Assembly (NCBI GenBank): GCA_964017125.1
Contig: OZ024902.1
Location: 38,491,836-38,555,835, forward strand
Source of the DNA: Flabesymbios commensalis
Lineage: Eukaryota; Annelida; Polychaeta; Terebellida; Flabelligeridae
Reading direction: 5' to 3'
DNA length: 64,000 nucleotides
A model generated the notes under the pieces. It searched no databases, had not been told where the DNA came from, and worked only from the letters and a program-made list of their open reading frames with translations. Shown piece by piece: positions 45,160 through 56,420 of the stretch (position 1 is its first letter; every line of letters starts with the position of its first letter). Made by a program: the position numbers and the translations under genes.

Positions 45160-45300
45160 GGACGCATATTTAAGATTTTCGTGTGCAGAGAGTAATTATT
45201 TTTGTGAGTGATATCAATGGAAAGGTTGAGGTCTGGGGAGCATGTTTAGGGCGGATGTAGTTGTCAACGAGGGGGACGTTGCCATGGTAACGGCCGCATA
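45160..45300 (+). repeat. Dispersed repeat shared with 31.17 kb
   Basis: ATTTAAGATTTTCGTGTGCA is identical to the 31.17-kb copy, followed by TCAATGGAAAGGTTGAGGTC. Confidence 0.55.
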
Positions 45301-45309
45301 ACAACACTA

Positions 45310-47295
45310 CCTTTTATGTTACAAATTCCCCAAACCCAGCTGTTTTGTGTAGGTTATGTGAAGATATTTTCGCTATTATCTGAACTATGCGAGGTTTTTT
45401 TCATGTTTTTATAAATATTTATTATAAGCGATATTACAAACATTCGGTATATAATATACTTTGTCACATTAAAAAAAAAAAAATTAGTAGACGTAAATTA
45501 TTTTGCCGAATGTTTTTTAAAAAACGTAAGCGATTTAGATGAATAAATATAAGAAAAAATATATAACATACATTTATCTTGAAATTCACCTTTATCGCTG
45601 AACTGAATTTTTTTTTAATGACAATGTATCATCCCATATTATTACGGAAGAATACTAACGTCATATTCTTGATTTATAACGCTAAATGGCGTCATATAAT
45701 AACGTTCTTACGTAACGTTTTGTGCCACTTAGAATATTTAGTGCTGATGGAAGCGGCCCTAATCACGGTTCGTAAATGTGTATGTATCTTTAAAACTAAT
45801 CAGCGTAGCTGTGCAAATAGGGTATCTAACCCTATGTTTTCGAGGTCGGGGAAAACGATGAAGGCATTCAGACAGTGATTAAACCAACGCTTGTTAAAAT
45901 ATTGATAATATTAACACATTTAGGAGTTTATCAACAATTATCATTTTTTTCAAAATGCAACTTACTTTAAACTTTCATTTCTATTAAAAATCATCAGGAA
46001 ATACATCACATTTATCTATGACCTCATAAATAATCTGATTGGAGTGCTGTTTATATTTTAATTATATCAAAACATACATACTCGATGGTCATGATGGTGT
46101 GTCTTACATAAGTCACACTTTGAACCACGGTTCCAGAATCATCAATGTGACAATAGTACATTTATCGTCAGATTTCCGAAATCTATCTTTTGAAATGTTA
46201 ACAATATTATTATCAGCCTTTAGTGATCAACATTTCGTCACTGCAGACAGGTAAGTACTATTTGAATGTAGTTTTTTTGTAGATTTATAATACATTAGTA
46301 ATAACAAATATTCCGGAATACTTTTTGCTTTCTTAAAAAAGAAAAAAAACCATACCATTTAATGCAGAAGTTTAATAGTTTAATAGTATGTTTGTGGAAC
46401 ATTACTTAAATTGCATGGGATCAAATGAGATTATTACTGTGCATTGTTAACATTAGCCGATTAGTCTACAGGCGGGCAAAGCCACAGGCAAAAGCTCTCT
46501 GAGAACGTTGAAAACATTAAAAAACAGTGTTACTTACTGTTAAATTGACACTTGTGTGAGAAAATGCATACTGCATCGTTGGCCACAGTGCTACCGGCTG
46601 ATCATATTCCTAACAAGCCCTCACCTAAGGCTAAATTGGCTCGGGCTTGATGTGGTTATTTGGGCTGTGATCAACCGTCTTCACCTGTTCACAACCATAG
46701 ATATAGATCTATATCTATGTTCACAACCATACCGTATGTAATTACTGTTACAAACTAGCCTCGTGCCGGTAGTACATGTTTCATTGTATGATGTATTGTA
46801 GTAGCCCATTCTTTAATTTCGCGTGTATCAATAATATTACACTTACAGGAACTAGAAAACAGGAATGTGAGTGAAAAATTACAGAACAGACTTCAGTAGA
46901 TCAATACGGATGATTACGGATCAGCGAGGTCTAACGTTCTCTGATCGATATATATACCTAAAAAACTGTTTATTTCCTTGTGAGATAAATGCTTCTAATT
47001 TCTTTACCTCGCTGTTAGGCTTTAGTCTTCCTATTCGTTCGATTTCATTTGAGTATTTATTAGAGCTTTATTATTTGTAAAAAAAATATCGCTTTCGTAA
47101 ATTTGGTCATATTTCATTATATTCTACCTTCATTTAGCATGTACCAATATCTATCACGATTTCTGGTGTTATTTAGATTTTATTACTTATGTTATTTACC
47201 GATATCACATTTTTATATTCCTCAAGACAACATGTTCTGGAAAAATTATCATATCAGCCCTCATGAACAGCTCAGTGTATTACACACAGTTTGAT
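45310..47295. other. AT-rich, no firm gene
   Basis: An open stretch at about 46100-46250 ends in a strong donor (GACAG/GTAAGTAC) but has no credible acceptor and no domain. A perfect 24-bp palindrome, CATAGATATAGATC plus complement, lies near 46693-46716. Confidence 0.3.
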
Positions 47296-47299
47296 GACA

Positions 47300-47560
47300 C
47301 TTTGATCTTAACATATTCAACCCTTATATTACGATGGTGAATCAGAAAGAAAAAAACGCTCGTTGACGTGTTTACTGCAACAGTCTCCATCAATTTTTTA
47401 TTTAGTAGCAAGCGGTTTTAATATGCCAGCTCGTGTAATCCTGTGAAATTTTACAATGTTTACATACCTCAAAATAATGCAAAATAGCTGGACCAGGCCT
47501 GACTATCAAACACAATGATTGATAGGTATCACAAAAAGTAAAGGAATGTGATATAAAAAA
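47300..47560 (+). repeat. Partial diverged copy of the 460-bp unit family
   Basis: GCAAAATAGCTGGACCAGGC within a CTCAAAATAATGCAAAATAG context, preceded by CAACCCTTATATTACGATGG, matches units of 9898-11290. Confidence 0.45.
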
Positions 47561-47833
47561 TAATGTGCTGGATTGTACTGTAACATGTTGTATTCGTGTA
47601 ATATAATACATTGTAGCATCAAGTATTGTAATATACAAAATTTATGCAACGTCTATGCCACGTTCATCCTGACCTTAGTGCATTCTGAACTTGATGAACG
47701 TAGTGCACACCTGGCTCGTAGTGGCGTCCTTATCCCGTCCTCACAACGACCATGCGGTCTGCTACACTTCTGATACACGTCTGCTACACGTCCACCACGT
47801 TCCTCACACGTTCGTAGCACGTCCATGGCGTTG

Positions 47834-48295
47834 TTAACACGTTGCTAGTACGTTTGCCAGGCGTGCTAGCAGTTCGAAAGAAGACCACCCCAGAAAAGGA
47901 TGCAACAACACCACGATCGACAAATAGGGGACAAATAAGGCCTGGCTCACTTCATCCCTGGCAGTCAACATGCTAAAAGAGGGTCCAAGTGTGGTTCCAA
48001 ACTGGAAAAGACAAAGGAAAAGCCAGTATCTCATCTTCCTTCGTCTTCTCTTTCTCCTATTTATAACGAAATGGGCCAATGCAAGATCATTCTCTGCATC
48101 ATCTATATAAAGGTGGGCTAAATTATTTAACACTCTCAATATTTCAGCAGTAACTGTGGTAGCTGTTGAATTGGCCTGAACTGAATGGTCCTGGATAGAG
48201 CACAGCAGGTACGTATGCCCTTTTGTACGTGATCGTGAGCAGGACTTCGCTACAACTATCAAGATCGGAGTGGAGACTAGACGAACTTGCAACAA
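47834..48295 (-). CDS. Open frame with an Arg-rich RRRRK-RYW block, possible Harbinger-type fragment
   Basis: A 153-codon minus-strand frame contains AEILRVLNNLAHLYIDDAEN, INRRKRRRRKMRYWLFL, then FQFGTTLGPSFSMLTARDEV and FVPYLSIVVLLHPFLGW. An Arg-rich run followed by a (R)xW motif and a G-x-(4,6)-L-x-x-x-R-x-(E/D) stretch is how many Harbinger/PIF nucleases begin. The rest of the nuclease (DDE core) is absent. It lies in a GC-richer block (47.65-48.78 kb) rich in ACGT and CACACGT motifs, which may be one non-autonomous element. A chance frame is possible. Confidence 0.35.
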   Translation of the reverse strand: MLQVRLVSTPILIVVAKSCSRSRTKGHTYLLCSIQDHSVQANSTATTVTAEILRVLNNLAHLYIDDAENDLALAHFVINRRKRRRRKMRYWLFLCLFQFGTTLGPSFSMLTARDEVSQALFVPYLSIVVLLHPFLGWSSFELLARLANVLATC

Positions 48296-48619
48296 ACGTG
48301 TAGCAGATTACTATATCCGTGTGGGCATCTTAGCACGGACGTGACAGACTCGGGAAGGACTTGGTCGGGACGGCTGAGGACGAGACATTACAGCAGACAG
48401 TCTTGCTGGCTATGTGTTAAGGTCGTGATAGGAGCTACTTACACGTGCGAGAGTCGTGGGGGACTCTTGTTTGACGTACAGTCCCGATGCCGATACGTGT
48501 ATCACGTTCGCAAACCGATCCTGCCGACTACAGCCACGTCCTCCACACGACAAGGTAGTTGTCGTCACGCTCGTGCCTCGATCACACTGCGTCCCCATTC
48601 CGTTCAGGGCTGCCAGTAC

Positions 48620-48665
48620 GACCTCGCCGATTGTTTTGAACATGTTCAAAACAATCGGCGAGGTC
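48620..48665. repeat. Perfect 46-bp palindrome without spacer
   Basis: GACCTCGCCGATTGTTTTGA followed by ACATGT and the complement. Both 23-bp arms match exactly. It lies in the GC-richer 47.65-48.78-kb block. Confidence 0.9.
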
Positions 48666-48868
48666 TGCCGTTCTGTCAGGATCTCCCGATCCCCTCAAGT
48701 TCTATAACGTTTCCCACAGGTCCCCTGCACGATGTACACGTTCATAGTAGATTGCGTCAAGACCTCGTCCCGTTTTGACTAATTTTGTTCATATTTTTAC
48801 ATGCGTGGCAAATGCTTCGACGCTGATGGTCAATGTGTACCAAGTCTTCTATCATTCGTACCTAGGAG

Positions 48869-48955
48869 ATGTTGACACAATGTTGACTTGAGGTTGGGCC
48901 AGCTCAGTAGACAGTGGGTCAACATCAAATCAACATTGGGTCAATGTACCGTGTT
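48869..48955. repeat. Copy of the CAACATTGGGTCAA palindromic family
   Basis: GACACAATGTTGACTTGAGG, TTGGGCCAGC and AACATCAAATCAACATTGGG. Confidence 0.55.
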
Positions 48956-48959
48956 GGCC

Positions 48960-50340
48960 GGGTGTGAGATTAACTAAACACGTTACGATGTAGCCAACTT
49001 ACGGATAAATTGTAACCTTTTTTATTTGGTAGACCTTGTAAGAGGTTGCACTTTTTTGTAAATTGTAACGAAGGCAAGGGTTAGGTGAGCAAACTGGTGA
49101 CATATCTTGATACCTTGAAACTATGGGATTCCAAGAGGATTACTCTTCACATCCCTATATAAGACACAAACGACACCTAGTAAATAAAATAAAAACGCAA
49201 ATGTGTAGGTGCAGTGACCTCTGTCACAACTTACCCCCCCCCCCCCCGCAAAACTGAAGCCCCGGTCTCCCCACTGGATAAAATCATTCGTCATTTACAT
49301 TGAAAAAGACTTTATAATTATCATATATAGACGAATATAAAAATATATATACAGAGTACATTTATTGATTAATTTTATATGTTAATAGATAGAAAGGTAG
49401 TTAAATGTTATATAAAACGATATTACAAGTGTAATAAAACATTGTGGAATTGTGGCCATTTGTAAATGTAATTCAAAATAAATATAGTGCAGCCATTGTA
49501 TTGGAAATGGTGATATATATTTTTAAAATGATTTAATTGAAAGTGTAGGCCTATTTGGAATTGACACAAACCCTAACTGGTTCGTGTATTCACCAGATGT
49601 CTCTACGGTAAATATGTAATAAAACAATAAAATTATACTCACCAGATGTCCATAGCCAAATTATTATATTACAGTAATTACATTCGTGTGGACATGTGTT
49701 GTTATAGCTTCACGTATTCAAACACATTAGACAGAGATAAAAGAAGGTTTCCGTGGTTCCTCGGGTGCAACACCAAAGGTTTTCGTCGCTCAATATGGGT
49801 GATTATCTATTAATACCGAATGACACAGGAGTACAATAAAACCTCTTTCGAGGCAATGCTGCGCATAATGCTGCGCATTGTAAGTCAAATCATGGAAATG
49901 TACGGAACTTCCATGGTTGGATCTATCTCAATATAAAATCTATTAATTGTTAATCATATCAGAATTGTAAGTTTCTAGTCATGTTATTATTTTTTGAGTT
50001 AAATTTATCTTTTTTCAGTGTATTAGTACACATCTGTATGGACGCTAATATATTATGCCTAATGAGTATTATGGGTCGATCCAGGTTTGAAACTGAACTG
50101 ATATGAGTTGAGCTGTATTAAACTGAGCCAGTGAAAAAAGATGGTCCCTAGAATACATTTTTTTGTTACTGGCGCTTACAAATTTCCGTATTCTTAGTCA
50201 TACTACTATCATACTCCTGTGGTCTTTTACAGAATCCGTCTGCTGCAATTTGTGGTGGGTTAACTTGTTTTTGGCCAATAATTGACTAATCTATTCCGCA
50301 GTGGTCGAAAATATACTCTGCTGCCTCATTATAATCAAGT
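48960..50340. other. AT-rich, no gene seen
   Basis: A C homopolymer lies at about 49234. CACCAGATGTC is repeated near 49590 and 49642. No exon is supported. Confidence 0.35.
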
Positions 50341-50347
50341 AGATGGG

Positions 50348-50466
50348 CATGTTGCATCCCAGCAAACACAAAACATTTGTATAACATTTGTACAACGTCG
50401 GCCAGCGTCTTCGCCGTTGGTCTTCGCCGTTTGTTACAAATGTTATAGGCCTACACATGTTTTGTG
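50348..50466. mobile_element. Palindromic element, CAGCAAACACAAAACATTTG family
   Basis: The left end CCCAGCAAACACAAAACATT and right end AATGTTATAGGCCTACACAT then GTTTTGTGTA are inverted around GTCGGCCAGCGTC. A second shorter copy starts at 50577. Confidence 0.6.
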
Positions 50467-50576
50467 TACTATGTTGGACGAGATTTAGTCCTACCTGTCC
50501 TTAGAAGGGCGGCGGGTGACAAGTTTAATGACAATCCAGCGGAAACCCACGATTTAGCAATATATATCATCCCACA

Positions 50577-50645
50577 CAGCAAACACGAGATGTCGAGCCA
50601 ATGTTGCTTCCATATTGGGCCAGCGTTGCAGGCTGTGAAGTTATG
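50577..50645 (+). repeat. Half copy of the CAGCAAACACGAGATGT family
   Basis: CAGCAAACACGAGATGTCGA, CCAATGTTGC and TTGGGCCAGCGTTGCAGGC. Confidence 0.5.
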
Positions 50646-50757
50646 AACGTTTTGAAAAAGATGTGTTTCAATGTGTTTTTGTAAAGTCCCCAGTTATGCA
50701 GATAATCTACTCTGACGTTGTTACACAAAGCAATTCATTAGTTTTATCTATTCTTAA

Positions 50758-50839
50758 CCCTTTCACCACTGAAGCCCGTTTTTATGTGCTGAATGCTATG
50801 GCATTCAGCACATAAAAACAGGCTTCAGTGGTGAAAGGG
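50758..50839. mobile_element. 82-bp TTAA-flanked foldback MITE
   Basis: TTAA lies at 50754-50757 and 50840-50843. The halves CCCTTTCACCACTGAAGCC and GGCTTCAGTGGTGAAAGGG are perfectly inverted, and the interior GTTTTTATGTGCTGAATGC / GCATTCAGCACATAAAAAC has at most one mismatch. Confidence 0.9.
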
Positions 50840-51204
50840 TTAAATGATACATTATGATAAGCTTCCGACGTTGGCACCGTAGTGAGGAATGAGTGGGTGA
50901 GTGAATAACGTTTTACGTCGATTATGATAACATCGCGACAAAAGGAAACTCGAAGTCGGGACTAGGCACATCTCTTAGCGAATGAATTCAATGGTTCTTT
51001 ATAGTGCACAGTACCATGGACAGCACTGCACACCCGATCAGGCATTTGAATAGTTTGGATCACTGTATATTGGGGAAGGAGGAAAATAGGCCTATTATTT
51101 TGTGTTTACTGTAAGGCCACTATTTTTTGAAAAATACAGCAGTAGTATATATCTATGAGAGGTAATAAGAGAACAACAGATCTATTTGGCTTTGCAGATC
51201 AGTA

Positions 51205-51240
51205 TGGCGCCGGTATAGCGCCGGTATTGCGCCGGTATGA
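51205..51240 (+). repeat. GCGCCGGTAT x3 mini-repeat
   Basis: ATGGCGCCGGTATAGCGCCG continues with a third GCGCCGGTAT unit, within otherwise AT-rich DNA. Confidence 0.7.
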
Positions 51241-51911
51241 CACGGTTTTCTGGGCTGACGGTGGTGAGTGAGATTGTAATTATTATGAACGCCCCTTGTC
51301 TTAAAAAAACTACGACAAATCATGTATCACTACGGCGATCCATGAATTGTCGTGGGTGCATAAGATAATTGCTCACCACCCGCAGATCTATCTTTTGCGC
51401 TCAGCGGTTCATCCTATAAGGCGGAGTGAATGGTATACAGTATTAATTAGTGTGATCAGCTGCTTCGTCATTGTTGACTATTCAGCTCATATCTAGACGG
51501 AAGTTTGTGGACAAGACCAAGAGCAGGAATATTACCAAGGGGCGGACCAGATGATACGTCGGGTGGTGAGTTTTTATCCCACAACAATCTTTTTTTGCTC
51601 CTAACTATTCTTTTTTTCACCTGCATGAACAAACCTTTTTTCCAAATTGCTGAACAAACTTTTTTTTCGAAAAAACTCATAGCCCTCCCCACATATATCA
51701 TCTAATCCGCCCCTAATGTAGAGCCATTAAGGCGACCGAGCCTGACATCTAGCCTACCACACGTGACCTTGGATTTTCAGTGGTCTAGTGATCCATGTAG
51801 GGTCCATGTTCTGTAGATTAAACTGATCGAGAATACATACACAAGTACATACACAAGTACAAGGCAAATGAACATCGTTCAGTCGTATTTAATTTGTATA
51901 GCCTATTTTAA

Positions 51912-52276
51912 AGGGACTGGCCCAGGCTAAAATCATCAAAAAATCGGTGATTTTATTTCGGGTTCTTAATATGACCATATGATGTAAGCTTGTACATAGA
52001 CTAGAACTGCAAATTTTTATAATTTTTGTGCTGCGCATTCACCAGTTAGGCTAGATATAGAGACGAAATTCCTGATTTGTAATTATTGACAACCATGTCA
52101 AAAATAAGAAATGCGGGAATTTCGTCTCTATATCTAGTCTAACTGGTAAGTGCGCAGCACAAAAATTATGAAAATTTGCAGTTCTAGTCTATGTACATGT
52201 TTACATCATATGGTCATATTAAGAACCCGAAATAAAATCACCGATTTTTTTATGATTTTAGCCTGGGCCAGTCCCT
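51912..52276. mobile_element. 365-bp palindromic MITE with TTAA duplication (best copy of its family)
   Basis: TTAA lies at 51908-51911 and 52277-52280. The ends AGGGACTGGCCCAGGCTAAA and TTTAGCCTGGGCCAGTCCCT are perfectly inverted. The halves are complementary almost to the centre. An AGGG start with a TTAA target fits Kolobok- or piggyBac-class non-autonomous elements. Confidence 0.9.
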
Positions 52277-52367
52277 TTAACTAAAATATGTTTTTTTAAT
52301 TAAAAGAGATTCATTTTTACAGATCGATGTACTTCTCTTAATGCATGTAATCGTATTTAAGGAGAGT

Positions 52368-53386
52368 TGGACGCCTTTATGCACAACTGAGCCAACCCCC
52401 CAAAAATGAAAAATGTGTTAACCCGCTTGTGACGAGCCCTGGAGATCTCCGTGATTTAGGGAGAACATTCAGAAACGAGGCCCGGAGATCTCCGGGTCTG
52501 ATTGCATGAGATAACTATGACGTCATAAAATAATCTCGTTTCAGAAGCAGCGCAGTATCATAATAATCTCGTGTTCAACGGGTTAAGTGTGCCAAGTGAG
52601 AGACATTATGCACAGCTTTTATTTAAAAAATAACCTGAAGTCCAAATTACACCCAGCACGCCACCTGGTGGCGTGGAAAAAACAGCACATGTAAAATCGT
52701 CGGATTGATTTATGCACAACTGGACCAACCCACACATCTATTTTTTCCATCAGCCTCACAGTGCTCGTGATTTCACCTAAGCTATAAAAGTTACACGTAT
52801 TTTACTAAAGACGTAATACAGCTAGATCTACAGAAGATTTAGAGAATATGTGATGTGCTTATTATTGTATTTTTCTAAACATCTGTTAAATTGACAATAA
52901 ATGTGGCTTGGTCAACTTGTGCATAAATCAAAATCCGAAAATTGCTTTATGCACAACTGGACCAGCCCACACCTTTGTTTTCCCCATCATTCTCGCAGTC
53001 CCCGTGATCACCTATTTTTATTATAGAAACTTCAGAATAGATCTATAGCATATGTAGAAAGTGTAATGTGCTTATTAGTGTAAATTTGCCACATATATTT
53101 GTATTTGTTTAATAATATTATTTAAAATACATGTGGGTTGGTCCAGTTGTGCATAAATCAAAATGGTCATTCTTATTTATGCACAACTGGACCACAGTTT
53201 TTTTGAGGCAGCGAGGCTCGAAACCGGAGGTATCCGAAGATGTAAGTATTTTCCATGGATAGAGAACGTGGATGTTGTGTGTTAGTTTAACTCAATATTT
53301 TCCTCATTCGCATGAATGCTTGAATTTACTTTAACTGCATCTCAAAACGAACTTTTTGGGGTTGGTCCAGTTGTGCATAAAGGCGT
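52368..53386. repeat. Array of inverted-repeat-bounded ~215-bp units (TTTATGCACAACTGGACC)
   Basis: The motif TTTATGCACAACTGGACCAA points inward at 52709/52928, 52946/53158 and 53175/53382, making three head-to-tail palindromic units. An outer half lies at about 52368-52400 (GGACGCCTTTATGCACAACT), matched by the last right end (AGTTGTGCATAAAGGCGTCC). Unit interiors share GATGTGCTTATTA/AATGTGCTTATTA and CTCGCAGT-type blocks. A TTAA MITE is inserted at 52422-52582. Confidence 0.8.
52422..52582. mobile_element. 161-bp TTAA-flanked MITE with GGAGATCTCC hairpins
   Basis: TTAA lies at 52418-52421 and 52583-52586. The ends CCCGCTTGTGACGAG and CTCGTGTTCAACGGG are inverted. The palindromic CTGGAGATCTCC and CCCGGAGATCTCCGGG lie inside. 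It is inserted in the TTTATGCACAAC array. Confidence 0.75.
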
Positions 53387-53399
53387 CCAGTTATGCATA

Positions 53400-54405
53400 G
53401 AAAGTTTTTTCAAATTTTCTGCAGCCGAGAAAGGCAATGGAGCTTGAGAGCCGGCTGTTAGTCGTGGGGGCCATCTTGCCGAGGGTTTGAGCATCACTTC
53501 ATCCTGGAAAGAAAACGGCCGGCGGCGAATTACCTTCATTACAACAGGTGAGGCTGTGTAATTACTGCACAGGCGGCAACTAGTAAGTGCCGGGCCAGTG
53601 CTGGTCCAGCGTCAGAGATGATGGCCCCACATGTAGCCACTGTTGTGTTGTTGGTTTGTGCAGGCCAGGGTGGCATCACCCAGCTGGACTCTATCTGTCA
53701 CTAGCAGCACTGATTGGTCTCCTGGATGTGGATAAAAACCTCCACTCATCACATTCTCTGGCTGCAAATCCTGCACTGCAACTCCACGGGTAGCTTATAT
53801 ATAAGTCTATGATTGGTCGAGAGCGCAATCTCAACCAACCACTGGACGAAGATCTAGGTAAAATCAACGCAGATTATCTGCCCATGTTTCCATCTCTGAT
53901 AAAACCCCGCAAGCACGAAACGTCGACCCAACATTTGTCCGCCATTGGGTCGATATCTCGTATTTGCTTGGAAGCTACATTTTTCACGAAGAGGAGGAGT
54001 ATCTTGTTGCAGAATAAAACACAGCTTGCCAATTAAGAAAGAGAAAGAGGCTGATTCTTGATGATTTTATAAGATATTGTTGTTGCTGTATGCTGAGTGG
54101 AATAAAGATTCCCTCAAACAGTTCTGATAAGGTACTCAAGGTAGAAATAGGCACAATCAAACATGTAGATAACCATCTGTATACTGCTCTTATCTGCAAA
54201 AACAAAAGCAGCCTAAAAAAGCGACAGTGCAGCACCAGATTCAATATCCCGACGTCTATCAATAGATATATAATAATACACTTCCTATGGTCAATTTTTT
54301 TTTTCACATATATTTTGTTAGAATATTTTGTTGAAATTCCATGCAGGCCTAGTGCTGTGTGATAGGTGTGGTCATGTTAAGAAGGCCATTTAAAAAAAGT
54401 ACAAA
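53400..54405. other. Mixed sequence, no firm gene
   Basis: 53440-53550 is GC-richer with a YY1-like CCATCTTG and a donor (AACAG/GTGAGG), so a non-coding first exon is conceivable. 53590-53640 and 53905-53970 hold GGCCAGTGCTGG and GACCCAACATTTGTCC fragments of the palindromic family. Confidence 0.3.
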
Positions 54406-54407
54406 CG

Positions 54408-55365
54408 TAAGATAAGATAAACTTTATTTAGAATCGGCATGGTACAGGTAAACCATAAAAACATTAGCCTGGGGCTATTCTACCGATCTATAGTATTAAA
54501 ATGCAACAAAGAATAACAACAACAATATAACATAGTATGCATCACCTATTCAAAATATTATATAAGATTTTTCTAGTCTCTATTAAAATATCCCTTTTTC
54601 CGTATTATTTTATATGCTAATATTACATTATAGACAAATTATGAATTACTACCGTATTTTATATACCGGTTTATATTAATTTTAGCACGATGGTTTTAAC
54701 ACAGAGTTAAGATTATAAATAGAATATCACAGTTACATTATATAAAATTAAATTATTGATGTCCTGCATCTATGTATAAATATAATTAAAAGCAAAGACA
54801 GATTAACTTATTTTCCTAGAATATTTAAAATTTCTGGACATAGATTAAAATAGCAAGATAAAAATAAATAATATTAGAGCTATGATATCCGATAACGCTA
54901 CCAGACTAACAGTCACATTTGTGTTGGTTTCTGTTTATGCCTGACCATTTAGTTATTTGTAATTTGAAGTTTTGCAGAGAGGTAGCATTCCGTGCACATT
55001 CAGGTAGAGTATTCCAGATCCTAGGGGCCATATAAGCAAACGAATTTAGACCATGCCTTGTTGATTTGAATAAAGGCAGATGAAATTTTGAATTTTGTAT
55101 TGGTGTTATTAGTTCTTTTAAATAGGTAGGAGCCAGATTGTTTTTAATTTTGTATGTCTGAATCGCTATGTTTCTTTCCCTCCCCAATTTCAAACTTGGC
55201 AATTTGGATTTACAAAGAAGAGAATCGTAATCTGAAGTGTAGTCTCCGTAAACAAAACGCAGCCCTCTCTCCTGAATTTGCTCCATCTTTTTAGTGTTCC
55301 CCACTCCACAAAAATGCCACACAATGCTACAGAAATGGAAATGGCACAAAATGAAACAGCGATGG
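54408..55365 (-). mobile_element. 5'-truncated LINE 3' end (different family from the 4-kb one)
   Basis: A minus-strand ORF2 C-terminal fragment (54906-55365), a roughly 500-bp AT-rich 3' UTR, and the terminus AAATAAAGTTTATCTTATCT (TTATC repeat). The ending and protein are typical of CR1/L2-like LINEs. Confidence 0.75.
54906..55365 (-). CDS. LINE ORF2 C-terminal fragment
   Basis: About 150 codons: HFHFCSIVWHFCG, NTKKMEQIQERGLRFVYGDY, LPSLKLGRERNIAIQTYKI, NNLAPTYLKEL and a final APRIWNTLPECARNATSLQN before the stop. These are the last blocks of ORF2 downstream of the reverse transcriptase in CR1-like LINEs. The frame has no internal stop. The 5' end of the homology coincides with the start of another repeat at 55366, consistent with 5' truncation on insertion. 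Confidence 0.75.
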
Positions 55366-55450
55366 AGCAATACTGCCGTGCAAAGCCAACATGCAGTTAC
55401 TACGTACTTTAAAAGTAAGCAGCTACTATCTTCTGGCTTTTAAGTGCAGA
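55366..55450. repeat. Small hairpin repeat, TGCCGTGCAAAGCCAA family
   Basis: TGCCGTGCAAAGCCAACATG, CAGTTACTACGTACTTTAAA then AGTAAGCAGCTACT. Relatives are at 15873-15945 and 62080-62150. Confidence 0.55.
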
Positions 55451-55639
55451 ATAAACATCTGAGCTTTAAAACAATTTGCAGCTTACCATGTTATGCCATT
55501 CTGTATTTTTTATTTTACAATATGGCATAATATGCATTATGCACCCATAGCTCCACATGCGTTCACATAATAACATGGACATAATTGTATACATCACTTA
55601 CTAAGCCAATGAACCATTATCGGTTACCTTCATATCCCC

Positions 55640-55731
55640 CTCGACCCCCTCGACCCACAACCCTCGACCTTCAGCCCTCGACCCACAGCCCCTCGACCCT
55701 CGACCCACAACCCCCTCGACCCACAACCAAT
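55640..55731 (-). repeat. CCCTCGACCCACAA minisatellite
   Basis: About seven units of CCCTCGACCCACAACC with internal CCCTCGACCCTCGACCC, the complement of the 7.4- and 58.6-kb arrays. Confidence 0.85.
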
Positions 55732-55789
55732 CTGAATTACTCCCATGACCCCTAAAAGTTGAAAACAGGTAAATTATATGTTTAGTCTA

Positions 55790-56420
55790 TAGGGCCTACG
55801 TTAGTCGTGTAGGCCCAGTTTTTGTTTTTGTTATCAGGCCCTATAGGCCTATCAATGAATAGGGCATAATACATTTTGTATCGGTAGGTCTATAGGCCTA
55901 TCCTATATGCGTGCGGAGTTTGCAAGTCAAAATGAAATGAATGGGATTTTAGGCCACGTTGTGCACATGTAGGCTTGCAAGTTAAAGCGTCCGTGTGCAG
56001 ACGGGACTTTACACTAACGTCATTTCATTTCAATGTTGTGCCAGTTGTGGAGATGCTGGCCAAGTATTGAGACAGCGTTGGGGGAATTTCACTTGTCAGT
56101 GCGTGTGTTGGCTGCGATGCCGCCACAGCGCAGTATTTCCGACACTGGAGTCATAGGCCTAATCTATAAATAGCACACGCTAACCCCAACAAAGTAGGCC
56201 TATACTTGTAGACCTACAAGCCCACCTGTAGCATAGGCCTATTCTGTGAAATTAAATAGCCTTGACCTCCAATGCTCTCACCGAGCTAACTAATACAATG
56301 AAGTATGGGAGAGGGGGTCTTATATTGTTTTTCACCAAGTAGCCAGTTAAAAGGGTTCCCGGTGACGTCACTGGGTTTCACAGAATAGGCCTGAGGGTAG
56401 GCCTACATTTCTAGAGGACT
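55790..56420. repeat. Cluster of TAGGCCTA palindromes and a SINE stub
   Basis: At least nine AGGCCTA copies in about 630 bp. At 55932-55975 a 44-bp minus-strand end of the two-headed SINE is flanked by TTGCAAGT-like duplications. A G homopolymer lies at 56440. Confidence 0.65.

Noticed and set aside
46039-46254. Plus-strand frame ending in a strong donor (GACAG/GTAAGTAC)
   Set aside because: No ATG start, no credible acceptor upstream and no recognisable domain.
48287-48778. 163-codon plus-strand ORF
   Set aside because: It runs through the perfect palindrome and a stop-poor GC-richer block, and its composition is not protein-like.
51197-51264. Plus-strand exon-like segment QYGAGIAPVLRRYDTVFWADG with good splice sites
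   Set aside because: It is largely three copies of a GCGCCGGTAT repeat, so the open frame is likely incidental.
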